From positions 1 to 64,000 of the forward strand of contig NZ_BJUV01000016.1 of NCBI RefSeq assembly GCF_007988805.1: 64,000 nt of DNA, read 5' to 3'. Source of the DNA: Frigoribacterium faeni (GTDB lineage: Bacteria; Actinomycetota; Actinomycetes; Actinomycetales; Microbacteriaceae). Below the pieces are notes generated by a model. It was given only the letters and a program-made list of their open reading frames with translations. It was not told the DNA's origin and made no database searches. Below, one piece after another: positions 24,608 through 33,194 of this stretch (positions within the stretch are counted from its first letter, which is position 1; each line of letters opens with the position of its first letter). Position numbers and translations under genes: made by a program.

Positions 24608-25696
24608 ATGTTCATTGCACATGTCTCACGACGCCAACTGCTCGGCGTGGCCACACTGGGTGCGGCGATGCCGTTCGTCGTGGGCGCAGCAGGTGACGCG
24701 TCCACTGGGGCACCCGCCCGAGCATCCTCAGAGGACGGCGAGAGCACGTCACCGGGCCTGGAGATGACATCGGTCGAGTTCCGTACGATCGACGTCTTCG
24801 CGGCCGGCTTCACCTCCGAAGACACGATCCGCTGCCCTCGCAGCATCGTGCTCTCGAACATCGACGCGGAGCCACTGTCACTGAGTCTCGAGTTCGACCC
24901 GCGCCTCTATGACGTCTCGGACGGCGTCACACTGATCAACGACGACGGAACGCTCTACATCGAGACCCCGGCACCGACCATCATCTCTCCGTCGAGGTCC
25001 GTTCTCGCGTTCCAGATCGACACAGCTGCAATGGGGCAGGGTGACGCTGAGGTCTCCATCCCTCTCGCACCTGCCAACAGATATCCGGCGGAGGACTTGG
25101 CACCCGTCACGGACACGACCGTGACCGTCTCCTCCGCTGGCGACGCCGTGGTCCGAGCGACCTGGGGCACGACCTCCACAACACCTCTCTCGCGCGCCTG
25201 GGGCGCTGAGGTCTCCGCCGGCTGGGCCGACGTGGCCGTCAGCCAAGCAGGAGCGACGCGCCAGTACCGCGTACCGACCGTCATCCGATGTCGGAGCATA
25301 GGCCCGCAGGCGATTCCCGAGCGGGCCGTCGTCACTGTCACGCTCGACGGTACGATCACTTCTCCGCCCGTGCTCGCGTCGGTGATGATCGACGACGAGC
25401 CCGCCGAGCTCGCCCGGTTCGGAACCTCTCTCCGCCGCGACGGCGGCGCGTACCTGTTCGACGTCACGACGCCCGACGAAGTGGCCGCTCAGTCGACGCT
25501 GATGCTCGTCTTCGTCGACCCCGTACGTCGCGGGCGAACCGAACCCCGTGTCGACTCACTGCACATGGCGACCGTCACCCTCCGAGCTCCGGAGAATGCA
25601 GCCGAGCGGCGCCGCACCACGACGAGCGACTCGGCCGTCGACATCTCCTCATCGGGAAATCCACTCGCCCCCGACGCCGCCACCGGCACGATCTGA
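24608..25696 (+). CDS. Tat-exported protein, function unknown
   Basis: The 362-residue protein begins with a twin-arginine signal SRRQLLGVATLGAAMPFVVG (residues 7-26). The mature region is Thr/Val/Ser-rich with a predicted all-beta character: repeated strands separated by short acidic loops, resembling two immunoglobulin-like or surface domains. The C-terminal about 30 residues are Arg/Thr/Ser-rich. No family recognised. The 804-residue DUF1906 protein starts 13 bases after its stop, so they are probably co-transcribed. Composition is less GC-rich than flanking genes. Confidence 0.7.
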   Translation: MFIAHVSRRQLLGVATLGAAMPFVVGAAGDASTGAPARASSEDGESTSPGLEMTSVEFRTIDVFAAGFTSEDTIRCPRSIVLSNIDAEPLSLSLEFDPRLYDVSDGVTLINDDGTLYIETPAPTIISPSRSVLAFQIDTAAMGQGDAEVSIPLAPANRYPAEDLAPVTDTTVTVSSAGDAVVRATWGTTSTTPLSRAWGAEVSAGWADVAVSQAGATRQYRVPTVIRCRSIGPQAIPERAVVTVTLDGTITSPPVLASVMIDDEPAELARFGTSLRRDGGAYLFDVTTPDEVAAQSTLMLVFVDPVRRGRTEPRVDSLHMATVTLRAPENAAERRRTTTSDSAVDISSSGNPLAPDAATGTI

Positions 25697-25709
25697 AAGC
25701 GAACCCTCC

Positions 25710-28124
25710 ATGTTCAGAGACCTCGAAGTCGAACGAGCCCAAAAGCACCTGAACGATACCTACGGACACCATTCGTGGTTCACGCGGCTCACCGTCGACG
25801 GCCAGACCGGCTGGTCGACGATGTTCGCGCTGACCCGCGCTCTCCAGCACGAATTAGGCATCTCGGCGAAATCGGACTCGTTCGGTCCGACGACTATGTC
25901 GACCTTGACCTCCAAGGTCGGCTCGCTGACGACGACGAACGCCGCGTCGCATCGGGCGATCACGGCACTTGCGCAATGCGGCCTCTGGTGCAAGGGCTAC
26001 AAAGGTGGTGCGACTTTCGGATCGTTCTCGCCGGACGTCGCTACGGGGATCATGGAGATGAAGGCGGACATGGGACTGCCGCCCACGGCATCCCTGGCCC
26101 CCAAAACCTTCAAGAGTCTTCTCACGATGGACGCGTACAAGCGCGTCGGGAGTGGAACCACGGCTATCCGTGACATCCAGAAGTGGATGAATTCGCGCTA
26201 TCACTCACGTCAGGACTTCTTCATCGTTCCCTGTGACGGCATCTTCTCTCGAGACGTGCAGCGTGGGCTGATGCTCGCTCTTCAGTACGAAGTCGACATG
26301 GTGGACGGCGTGGCGAATGGGAACTTCGGACCGGGAACCCAAGCCGGGATCAAACGCAAGGGGCTCGTCTCGTCGGGCTCTCGAGACACGACGCGATCCT
26401 TCGTGCGTCTCTTCCAGGCAGCGCTGACGTTCAACGGCTACGAAGCCCCCTTCGATGGCGTGTTCGGCGACTCCACGGCTGCAGTCGTGCGGTCGTTCCA
26501 GTCGTTCGCCGAGTTGAGCACGACCGGCGCGGGCGATTTCCGGACTTGGGCGTCGCTTCTCGTGAGCACCGGTGACACGAGCAGGCCTGGCACGGCCGCC
26601 GATGCATCGACGGTTCTGACGCCTGCCACGGCCGCTCTTCTCAAGGCACATGGCTACAACACTGTCGGGCGGTACTTGTCGGTGGCCGCGAAGCGGATCG
26701 CACCCGGCGAGCTGGACGTCATCGTCGATGCGGGGCTGAAGGTCTTCCCCATCTTCCAAGAATGGAACAATGCGCCCGGATACTTCACCGAGGCAGCCGG
26801 TTACGGGCAAGCAGTGGCTGCCGTCAAACGGGCCCGCAACCTCGGATTCACGGCCGGCACGACCATCTTCTTCGCCGTCGACTACGACGCGACGGCCACT
26901 GAGATCCCAGCCCTGATAATTCCCTACTTCCGCGGCATCGCCCGCGGAGTCGCCTCGTCTCGCCTCGTCCAATACAGAGTCGGCATCTACGGCACACGAA
27001 ACGTCTGCTCACAGGTCTCCGAGGCCGGTCTCGCCGCGAGCTCCTTCGTCAGTGGGATGTCGACCGGATACAGCGGGAACCTCGGGTTCCCCCTGCCCAA
27101 CAACTGGGCATACGACCAGGTGCTCGAGTACAAGCTCACCTCCGGCGCGACGAGCCTCGAGTTGGACAAGGACATCGCATCCAGTCGAGCCGACCCCGTG
27201 GGGCGCGAGCAGGTTCTGCCGACACCGACAATCGGGGCCGAAGGCAGTCCACGCTCGTTTGACGAATCGTACTTCTGGCAGTACACGGAATGGAGCCATC
27301 AAGTCGAACTAGGGGCCGGAAACCGCCTCTTCGGCATGCACATCAACGACGTCGTTCTTCACGAGCTCCATCGAAATTCATACTGGGATATTAAGTGGCA
27401 GGCGTTTACGCCGATCGTACTTGGGAGCGATAATGCAGCCACATACGCGGAAATCACGCGAGCAAGGCAAGCAATCGCACGGACATCACACTTACTGTCG
27501 ATCCCCAGCTACCCACACTTTGACACTCCACACTTCGCCGCCTCCTGCCGGGGCATCCTTAGCTGGGGTAAGCCCAGAAGCACGCGCGCCGTCGGCTGGG
27601 CTGATTTGGGCGGTTGGGGTCTTGATCTGGTTCAGGCATGGAACGACTACGTCGAGGCAAGCCGAGCCGGGTACCCCCACGATGCTGAGACATGGATGTC
27701 GACACGTATCGGCGCCGACCAGAAGGACATCGATAGCCTTCAAGACCCCGGAGATATGAAGCTAAACCGTTCAAACGGTTTCTCACGGGAGGATCTTAAC
27801 GCTGATATAGATGCCCAACTGGTCGCCTACCGCTTAATTGATACACCTGATCGGCCACTTCCGGATGTCATCCGCAAGATCCGCACTGCGTCGCTGGAGC
27901 AGCCGTCATGGCGTCGAGAAACCTTCCTGACCGAGCGATTCGGAAGCTCGAACACGAGTACCGAAATAGAGGCTTGCATTGATAATCTTTTTACAAGCCA
28001 GAAATTCTGGATCGATTATCCCGTCGGCCAGTTCCTCAATGTACGTCGTCCGATCGAGTCCGAATTAGCACAGATCAGTCGAGGGTTCATTTCGCTATCA
28101 GGAATTTTGTCGATTGATGACTAA
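25710..28124 (+). CDS. Multidomain protein: PG-binding-like repeats, DUF1906, novel C-terminus
   Basis: Residues 1-290 of this 804-residue protein contain about four peptidoglycan-binding-like helical repeats (for example FQAALTFNGYEAPFDGVFGD). Residues about 295-492 match DUF1906, the glycoside-hydrolase-like barrel of Rv2525c-type proteins (TVGRYLSV, VFPIFQEWN, TIFFAVDYD, VGIYGT). Residues 493-804 are unrecognised, of lower GC and rich in Trp, His and Asp (GWADLGGWGLDLVQAWNDY). There is no signal peptide, odd for a wall-active enzyme, so export may be Tat-coupled, non-classical or absent. TTA leucine codons occur at 25854, 27834 and 28065, suggesting acquisition. Confidence 0.8.
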   Translation: MFRDLEVERAQKHLNDTYGHHSWFTRLTVDGQTGWSTMFALTRALQHELGISAKSDSFGPTTMSTLTSKVGSLTTTNAASHRAITALAQCGLWCKGYKGGATFGSFSPDVATGIMEMKADMGLPPTASLAPKTFKSLLTMDAYKRVGSGTTAIRDIQKWMNSRYHSRQDFFIVPCDGIFSRDVQRGLMLALQYEVDMVDGVANGNFGPGTQAGIKRKGLVSSGSRDTTRSFVRLFQAALTFNGYEAPFDGVFGDSTAAVVRSFQSFAELSTTGAGDFRTWASLLVSTGDTSRPGTAADASTVLTPATAALLKAHGYNTVGRYLSVAAKRIAPGELDVIVDAGLKVFPIFQEWNNAPGYFTEAAGYGQAVAAVKRARNLGFTAGTTIFFAVDYDATATEIPALIIPYFRGIARGVASSRLVQYRVGIYGTRNVCSQVSEAGLAASSFVSGMSTGYSGNLGFPLPNNWAYDQVLEYKLTSGATSLELDKDIASSRADPVGREQVLPTPTIGAEGSPRSFDESYFWQYTEWSHQVELGAGNRLFGMHINDVVLHELHRNSYWDIKWQAFTPIVLGSDNAATYAEITRARQAIARTSHLLSIPSYPHFDTPHFAASCRGILSWGKPRSTRAVGWADLGGWGLDLVQAWNDYVEASRAGYPHDAETWMSTRIGADQKDIDSLQDPGDMKLNRSNGFSREDLNADIDAQLVAYRLIDTPDRPLPDVIRKIRTASLEQPSWRRETFLTERFGSSNTSTEIEACIDNLFTSQKFWIDYPVGQFLNVRRPIESELAQISRGFISLSGILSIDD

Positions 28125-28719
28125 TCACAGGGCAAGGCCGCTCGATCGAAGATGGATTTGGTCAGCCCTCGTCGCATTCACTGGTGCCGCTTGCTCCCTC
28201 GTGCAGGCCAACGCCATCAACTGGGTCTCCTTCATGCTGGTCCTGACCGACGGGTGCCACAGGGTCGCCGCTGATGCTCGCTTCGAACCCATGCTGGCGG
28301 CCGTCGTGACGACCTCATGGCTCCCCCTGTGGGGATCGATGTCGGTAGGAGGTTGGGCGACATCCCAGCCACGAGCCTGGTTCATCCTGCAGATCGGCTT
28401 CGTCCTGCTCGCCCTGCTCCCCATCTCCCTCGTCGTCGGCATCGAGGTACTCCTGTCATGGGAGGAGATCCAACAGATGCCGTCGCCCGGCGTCGGCGTG
28501 GCCATACACCTGACTCCGGCCATCCCGCCACTTCTGTGGTTCGGGGCCGCCCTCGTACTCAGCCGACGCACGCCTCTGGAGCCCCTGACACGGAAACATG
28601 GTCGCGCCATCGGTTTCGTGACGGCCATGCTGACGATCGCCGTCCCAGCTGTTGTTCTCCTCAAACTCTCTGACGGGTGCCTGTTGGCCGAGCTCCTGCC
28701 AACGGTCCGAATCTGGTGA
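28117..28719 (+). CDS. Small integral membrane protein, function unknown
   Basis: The 200-residue protein has about four membrane segments (near 11-35, 45-68, 85-108 and 160-185, with another hydrophobic stretch around 130-145). No family recognised. The ATG lies inside the end of the preceding gene (8-base overlap), so the two are translationally coupled. This suggests it anchors, exports or protects against its multidomain partner. GC content is intermediate between the island and the flanks. Confidence 0.7.
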   Translation: MTNHRARPLDRRWIWSALVAFTGAACSLVQANAINWVSFMLVLTDGCHRVAADARFEPMLAAVVTTSWLPLWGSMSVGGWATSQPRAWFILQIGFVLLALLPISLVVGIEVLLSWEEIQQMPSPGVGVAIHLTPAIPPLLWFGAALVLSRRTPLEPLTRKHGRAIGFVTAMLTIAVPAVVLLKLSDGCLLAELLPTVRIW

Positions 28720-29174
28720 TCGAGGGGGAGTACAGCTGGTCGACCTTTGCTCACGACCGTTGGCCTCCCTGCCGACGTGCTCCGCGCTCCACCGGCGACC
28801 GGGATCCGCTTCGCGCGCGGCGTCGCGACTCGACCCGCCCCTCCTCGGCACCCCCGTCGCGCTTTCCGCGTGCCTCCGCTAGGCTTGGATCACTTGCGAG
28901 TCGGCCTGACCGGCTCCCTGCGTCGTAGCACGCCCCTCCCCGCCTCTCCCGTCCTGGCACACACCCAGGCAGCCCAGCAGGCGCGCGAAGCTCACTCTGC
29001 GGCGAAACGATCGTGCACACCTGCACCGTCGCCACATCTCGAGCCCGGCTACGACAGCCGTTCTCCCGGCACTGCCCCGCCCTCGCGCGAACACGTCAGC
29101 ACGACGTCGTCGCCCGACACGGTGGTCACGCAGCCTGGCCCGGCTCGACACCGATGCCCCGAAAGGTGCACCAC
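28720..29174 (+). promoter_or_regulatory. Long leader region of the RNA-helicase gene
   Basis: This 455-base gap holds no credible gene. A TAGGCT box at 28880-28885 would start transcription near 28892 and give a leader of about 280 bases. Long leaders are typical of cold-shock and DEAD-box helicase genes and may fold into a regulatory RNA. A variant of the dispersed repeat (GACCCGCCCCTCCT) lies near 28840. Confidence 0.45.
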
Positions 29175-31094
29175 ATGTCAACGAACACTCTCGACACCGA
29201 GAACACCACCGCCGCCGGTTCGACCGTCGACGAGACGGCCGACGCCGTCACCTTCAGCTCGCTGGGCGTGCCCGCCCCGATCCTGAAGTCCCTCGCAGCG
29301 GAGGGCAAGACCACCGCGTTCCCGATCCAGGTCGACACCCTGCCCGACACCCTCGGCGGCCGCGACGTGCTCGGCCGCGGCAAGACCGGCTCCGGCAAGA
29401 CCCTCGCCTTCTCGATCCCCATGGCGGCGCGCCTCGGCGGCAAGCTCGCCGGCGGCAACCGCCGCGCCGGCCGCCCCCTCGGCCTCGTGCTCGCCCCCAC
29501 CCGCGAGCTCGCCACCCAGATCGACGCCGTGCTCGCCCCGCTCGCCGAGGCCTACGGCATGCGCACCACCACCATCTTCGGCGGCGTCTCGCAGAACCGT
29601 CAGGTGCAGGCCCTCAAGGCCGGCGTCGACATCATCATCGCCTGCCCCGGCCGCCTCGAGGACCTCATGAAGCAGGGCTTCGTCAAGCTCGACGCCATCG
29701 AGATCACCGTGCTCGACGAGGCCGACCACATGGCCGACCTGGGCTTCCTGCCCGGCGTCACGCGCATCCTGAAGGCCACCCCGACCGACGGTCAGCGTCT
29801 GCTCTTCAGCGCCACGCTCGACAACGGCGTGGACAAGCTGGTCAAGCAGTTCCTCCACAACGAGGTGCTGCACTCGGTCGACGAGGCCAACTCGCCCGTC
29901 GCCAAGATGACCCACCACGTCTTCGAGACCCCCGACGTCGACAGCAAGAACGCCCTCGTGCAGAAGCTCGCCGGCGGCAAGGGCCGTCGCATCCTCTTCA
30001 TGCGCACCAAGCACCACGCCAAGAAGCTCGCCAAGAAGCTGACCGACGCCGGCATCCCCGCCGTCGACCTGCACGGCAACCTCTCGCAGCCGCAGCGCGA
30101 CCGCAACCTCGCCGCCTTCCAGGACGGCTCGGCCCGCGTGCTCGTCGCCACCGACGTCGCCGCCCGAGGCGTGCACGTCGACGACATCGAGCTCGTCATC
30201 CACGTCGACCCGCCCACCGAGCACAAGGCGTACCTGCACCGCTCGGGCCGCACCGCCCGCGCCGGCGCCGAGGGCGACGTCGTCACCCTCGTCATCCCCA
30301 GCCAGAAGCGCGACGTCGCCCAGCTGATGAAGAAGGCCGACATCCGCCCGACCATCACCGCCGTCGTGCCGTCCTCGCCCGAGGTAGCCGCGCTGGTCGG
30401 CGAGGTCGCCGCCTACGTCAAGCCCGCTCCCCGCGCCGCCGTCCAGCAGCAGCAGGGTGGCGGCGGTCGCTCGCAGGGCGCCAACGCGCAGCGCAAGCGC
30501 GCCGCCCGCCAGGACTCGCAGGGCAACCCCATCGCCCGCCAGGACCGCTCGGGTCGCCCCGCAGCCGGTTCCGCCGGCGGCTCGACCCGTCAGGGCCAGG
30601 GAGGCGCGGGTCGCGGATCCGACGCCGGTCGCGGTCGCGACGGCGCAGCCCGCTCGGGCGGCTCGCGTGACGGCGGACGTCAGGGCGGCCGCGACGGCGG
30701 TTCGCGCCGCGACGCCGCGCCCCGCGGTGGCGCCTCGACCTTCTACTCGACCGAGTCCGGCCGCGGCGCCGTGACCCCGGTCCGCGAGGACTCGCGCGGC
30801 GGCCGTGACGGCGGCCGCGACGAGGTCCGCGGTACCCGCCAGACCGGACGCCGCGCCCAGAGCGACGGCGGCCAGAGCCGCACCAACGCCGTGCGCAACG
30901 ACCAGGCCGAGTTCGCCGCCTCGCAGGGCGGCCAGCGCGACGCCGGTTCGCGCGACGCCGGTTCGCGCGACGGCGGCCAGCGCTCCGGCGGACGCCGCGC
31001 CTCGTCCGAGGGCGGCCGTCCCGGCACGCTCAAGGTCGGCGGGCTCGTCGGCGGCAAGGCGCGCACGGGCGGCGGCCAGCGCGGCGGTCGCTGA
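29175..31094 (+). CDS. DEAD-box ATP-dependent RNA helicase
   Basis: The 639-residue protein has the DEAD-box motifs in order: Q-motif (AFPIQVDTLP), GKTGSGKT, APTRELA, DEAD (VLDEADHMADLGF), SAT, then RVLVATDVAARGVHVDDI and HRSGRTAR. The last about 200 residues are an Arg/Gly/Ser/Asp-rich tail with repeated GGRDGG-type units, probably disordered and RNA-binding. It probably remodels structured RNA, as in ribosome assembly or cold adaptation. ATG chosen by GAAAGG upstream. The tail includes GGAGRGS encoded by a copy of the dispersed repeat. Confidence 0.95.
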   Translation: MSTNTLDTENTTAAGSTVDETADAVTFSSLGVPAPILKSLAAEGKTTAFPIQVDTLPDTLGGRDVLGRGKTGSGKTLAFSIPMAARLGGKLAGGNRRAGRPLGLVLAPTRELATQIDAVLAPLAEAYGMRTTTIFGGVSQNRQVQALKAGVDIIIACPGRLEDLMKQGFVKLDAIEITVLDEADHMADLGFLPGVTRILKATPTDGQRLLFSATLDNGVDKLVKQFLHNEVLHSVDEANSPVAKMTHHVFETPDVDSKNALVQKLAGGKGRRILFMRTKHHAKKLAKKLTDAGIPAVDLHGNLSQPQRDRNLAAFQDGSARVLVATDVAARGVHVDDIELVIHVDPPTEHKAYLHRSGRTARAGAEGDVVTLVIPSQKRDVAQLMKKADIRPTITAVVPSSPEVAALVGEVAAYVKPAPRAAVQQQQGGGGRSQGANAQRKRAARQDSQGNPIARQDRSGRPAAGSAGGSTRQGQGGAGRGSDAGRGRDGAARSGGSRDGGRQGGRDGGSRRDAAPRGGASTFYSTESGRGAVTPVREDSRGGRDGGRDEVRGTRQTGRRAQSDGGQSRTNAVRNDQAEFAASQGGQRDAGSRDAGSRDGGQRSGGRRASSEGGRPGTLKVGGLVGGKARTGGGQRGGR

Positions 31095-31182
31095 GACGCG
31101 ACCCCGCTGGGTGGCGGGTCGTCCGCGATGACGACCCGCGCCTCCTGAGCTGACGTCGCCGCCCTGCGCGCGCCGCGGCCAT

Positions 31183-31242
31183 GAACCCCGGATGCGACGA
31201 TGAACCCCGTTCTCTCGGGGTTCATCGTCGTATCCGGGGTTC
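31183..31242. terminator. Long hairpin behind the RNA-helicase gene
   Basis: A 27-base arm GAACCCCGGATGCGACGATG... pairs with its complement across a six-base loop, with one G-T mismatch. It terminates the helicase transcript and resembles the palindromes found at other gene ends in the window, but with ATGAACCCC in place of TACACCCC. Confidence 0.75.
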
Positions 31243-31351
31243 TTCGCTGTGCGGCCAGGGCACGGCGTGCATCCAGCCCACGCCAAGCGGGCCCGAGTTC
31301 GCTGACGGTCGCGGGTAGCTCGTACCCGCACCCCGACGAGAGGTCCCGGCG

Positions 31352-31660
31352 ATGCCCACCAAGATCACGATCATCTTCGACAACCCGACCGATCCGGGCG
31401 CGTTCGAGGCGGGGTTCCCCCACTCGCTCGAGCTCGCCAAGGCCCTCCCGGGTCTCGAGCGCATCGAATCGGGCAAGGTCTGGCCCAAGGAGGACGGCAG
31501 CGAGACGCCGGCCTATCGCACGCTCGACCTCTACTTCGCCGACTACGACACGGCGAGCGCCGCGGTGCAGACCCCCGAGGCGGGCGCGTTCTTCCCCACC
31601 GTGTTCGAGCTCGGGGCCGCCGGCGTCAAGGCGCTGTTCACCAACATCGAGGCCGTCTAG
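31352..31660 (+). CDS. EthD-like small dimeric alpha-beta protein
   Basis: The 102-residue protein begins MPTKITIIFDNPTDPGAFEAG, typical of the EthD/dimeric alpha-beta barrel family. These small proteins occur beside degradative enzymes or alone, and their reaction is usually unknown. GAGAGG lies before the ATG. Nothing nearby suggests a catabolic pathway. Confidence 0.75.
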   Translation: MPTKITIIFDNPTDPGAFEAGFPHSLELAKALPGLERIESGKVWPKEDGSETPAYRTLDLYFADYDTASAAVQTPEAGAFFPTVFELGAAGVKALFTNIEAV

Positions 31661-31693
31661 CCCGACCGTCGTGCCGCTCGTGCACCCCGTCTT

Positions 31694-32059
31694 CGGCGCT
31701 ACACCCCGTTCACTCGGGGTGTAGCGCCGAGTTCCGGGTGCGGCGCCGAGTTCGGGGGGCGGCGCCGGGTTCCGGGTGCGGCCCCGGGCACGCGGTGCGG
31801 CCCCGGGCTGCACCCCGTTTCCGGCACTACACCCCGTTCACTCGGGGTGTAGCGCCGAGTTCGGGGTGTGGCCCCGGGCTCGGGGTGTGGCGCCGGGCTG
31901 CACCCTGTTTCCGGCGCTGCACCCTGATCACTTGGGGTGCGGCGCCGAGTTCGGGGTGCGGCGTCGGGTTCGTGCGGGGTGCGGCGCCGAGTTCGGGGTG
32001 TGGCGCCGGGCTCGGGGGTGTGGCGCCGGGCTCGGGGAGGGGGCGGCGTCGGGCTCGGG
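31694..32059. repeat. Array of GGGGTGTGGCGCC palindromic repeats
   Basis: About a dozen imperfect copies of GGGGTGYGGCGCCGRGYTC (about 19-20 bases) follow each other. Two perfect or near-perfect hairpins are built from them: 31694-31708 with 31715-31729, and 31822-31836 with 31843-31857. The array fills the 400-base gap between two convergent genes. Smaller members of the same family stand at 33052-33190, 39672-39731 and 62648-62700. Confidence 0.85.
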
Positions 32060-32062
32060 GGC

Positions 32063-32986
32063 TCAGCGGACGCCGGCTCGACGCAGGGCCGCGAGCAGGG
32101 GTTCCGCGCGCATCGCGTCGGCCCAGTTCCACCGCACGACCGCTCTCACGCCCGGCATCGACCGCAGGGCGTCCTCGCGCCGCTTCTCGTCGATGACGAC
32201 CTGCTCGGGCGTTCGACCCCGCAACATGTCCGCGGTGCGGTATTTGACCTCGCCGTCGAACTCGCCCACGACGCCGAACTCGGGCCACCAGAAGTCGACG
32301 ATCCCCACGAGCGGCCCCGCCGGGGGGAACCGGACCTGCAGCTCGGGCATCGTGAGACCCGCCAGGTGGATCACGGCGCGACTCAGGGACTCGCCCGGCG
32401 AGTCGGAACGGCCGTCGGCGAAGGCCACCGCGGCCGCTGCGCGACGGATCCCGGGCACGCGTCGACGCGACGCGACCACCGCCTGGAGGTCCTCCCGCGT
32501 GAAGGCGCCGACCCGCAGCCCGTGGTCGAGGATCACGGCGCCGCCCGCGAGGTCACGCCGCCGGACGACGTCGACGGCGGCACGACGCGCCGCGACCACC
32601 CGCAGGCCGCCGACGACCTCGACTTCCTCGCCGACGAGTGGTGCCGCATGCTGGTGGGACCAGGGGCCCACCTTGTCGTGATCGCGACGGGGATTCACCA
32701 CGTGGACGCGCTCCGGCCAGTCTCCGAGCAGCGGGAAGCCGCGCAGCGCCAACGCCGACTCGTGCGAGACCGCGACGTCATCGCCGAGTCGGGGCACCAC
32801 CGCCTGCACTCGTGCCACGTGACGTCGCACGGGAGTGAGCGCCTGCCAGGCCGGGGTGGGCGCGTAGACACCGGGCGCGAGCCGTCGCAGCAGGCCTCGC
32901 CGGGCGTCACGCTCGAGCGAGGAGCTGTCGCCGCCCGCCGCGATGACGCTCTCTCGACGGATGATCAGTTCGGTTCCATGGTGCAC
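32063..32986 (-). CDS. AbiEi-like / DUF559-type endonuclease-fold protein
   Basis: The 307-residue protein has an N-terminal winged-helix-like segment (REDARRGLLRRLAPGVYAP region) as in AbiEi antitoxin-type proteins. The C-terminal domain carries GIVDFWWPEFGVVGEFDGEVKY and VIDEKRREDALRS, the DUF559/Vsr-like endonuclease fold pattern with Asp, Glu and Lys placed for metal-dependent cleavage. Such proteins are frequent single genes in Microbacteriaceae, and the role is unproven. No AbiEii toxin gene adjoins it. GTG start is supported by CATGCT six bases upstream. Confidence 0.7.
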   Translation of the reverse strand: MHHGTELIIRRESVIAAGGDSSSLERDARRGLLRRLAPGVYAPTPAWQALTPVRRHVARVQAVVPRLGDDVAVSHESALALRGFPLLGDWPERVHVVNPRRDHDKVGPWSHQHAAPLVGEEVEVVGGLRVVAARRAAVDVVRRRDLAGGAVILDHGLRVGAFTREDLQAVVASRRRVPGIRRAAAAVAFADGRSDSPGESLSRAVIHLAGLTMPELQVRFPPAGPLVGIVDFWWPEFGVVGEFDGEVKYRTADMLRGRTPEQVVIDEKRREDALRSMPGVRAVVRWNWADAMRAEPLLAALRRAGVR

Positions 32987-32992
32987 GGAAGA

Positions 32993-32998
32993 AGCATG
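32993..32998 (-). promoter_or_regulatory. -10 box (CATGCT) for a leaderless AbiEi-like message
   Basis: CATGCT ends six bases before the GTG at 32986. Confidence 0.45.
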
Positions 32999-33051
32999 AC
33001 GCGCGTGATCCTGCGTGCGCCACCCGCGCCTCTCGGCCTGTGGAGAGAAGC

Positions 33052-33190
33052 CGCTGCACCCCGGAATCCGCGCTGCACCCCGAGACCCAGGGGTGTGGCG
33101 CGGTTTCCGGGGTGGAGCGCGGCTTCAGGGGTGCGGGGCGGCGCGGGTTCAGCGGGCGGTGCGGCTTGAGGGGTGCGGCGCGGCTCTAGG
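33052..33190. repeat. GGGGTGTGGCGC palindrome family, second locus
   Basis: An imperfect 30-base inverted repeat (33052-33081 with 33090-33120) is followed by three more degenerate units. It lies just past the end of the NUDIX gene. Confidence 0.75.
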
Positions 33191-33194
33191 GGGG

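Noticed and set aside
23629-28719. The low-GC island as a prophage or integrated element
   Set aside because: No integrase, phage structural gene, tRNA or flanking direct repeat was seen; the large protein could resemble a phage lysin only in its wall-binding repeats.
30450-31090. Helicase Arg/Gly tail as DNA repeats of interest
   Set aside because: The repetition follows from low-complexity RGG-type coding and is usual for DEAD-box helicase tails.
31694-32059. Repeat array as a CRISPR locus
   Set aside because: The units are degenerate, directly abutting palindromes of about 20 bases with no unique spacers, and there are no cas genes.
32063-32986. AbiEi-like gene as half of an abortive-infection toxin-antitoxin system
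   Set aside because: No AbiEii nucleotidyltransferase gene is next to it, and its C-terminus is a DUF559-type domain; the flanks are repeats and a NUDIX gene.
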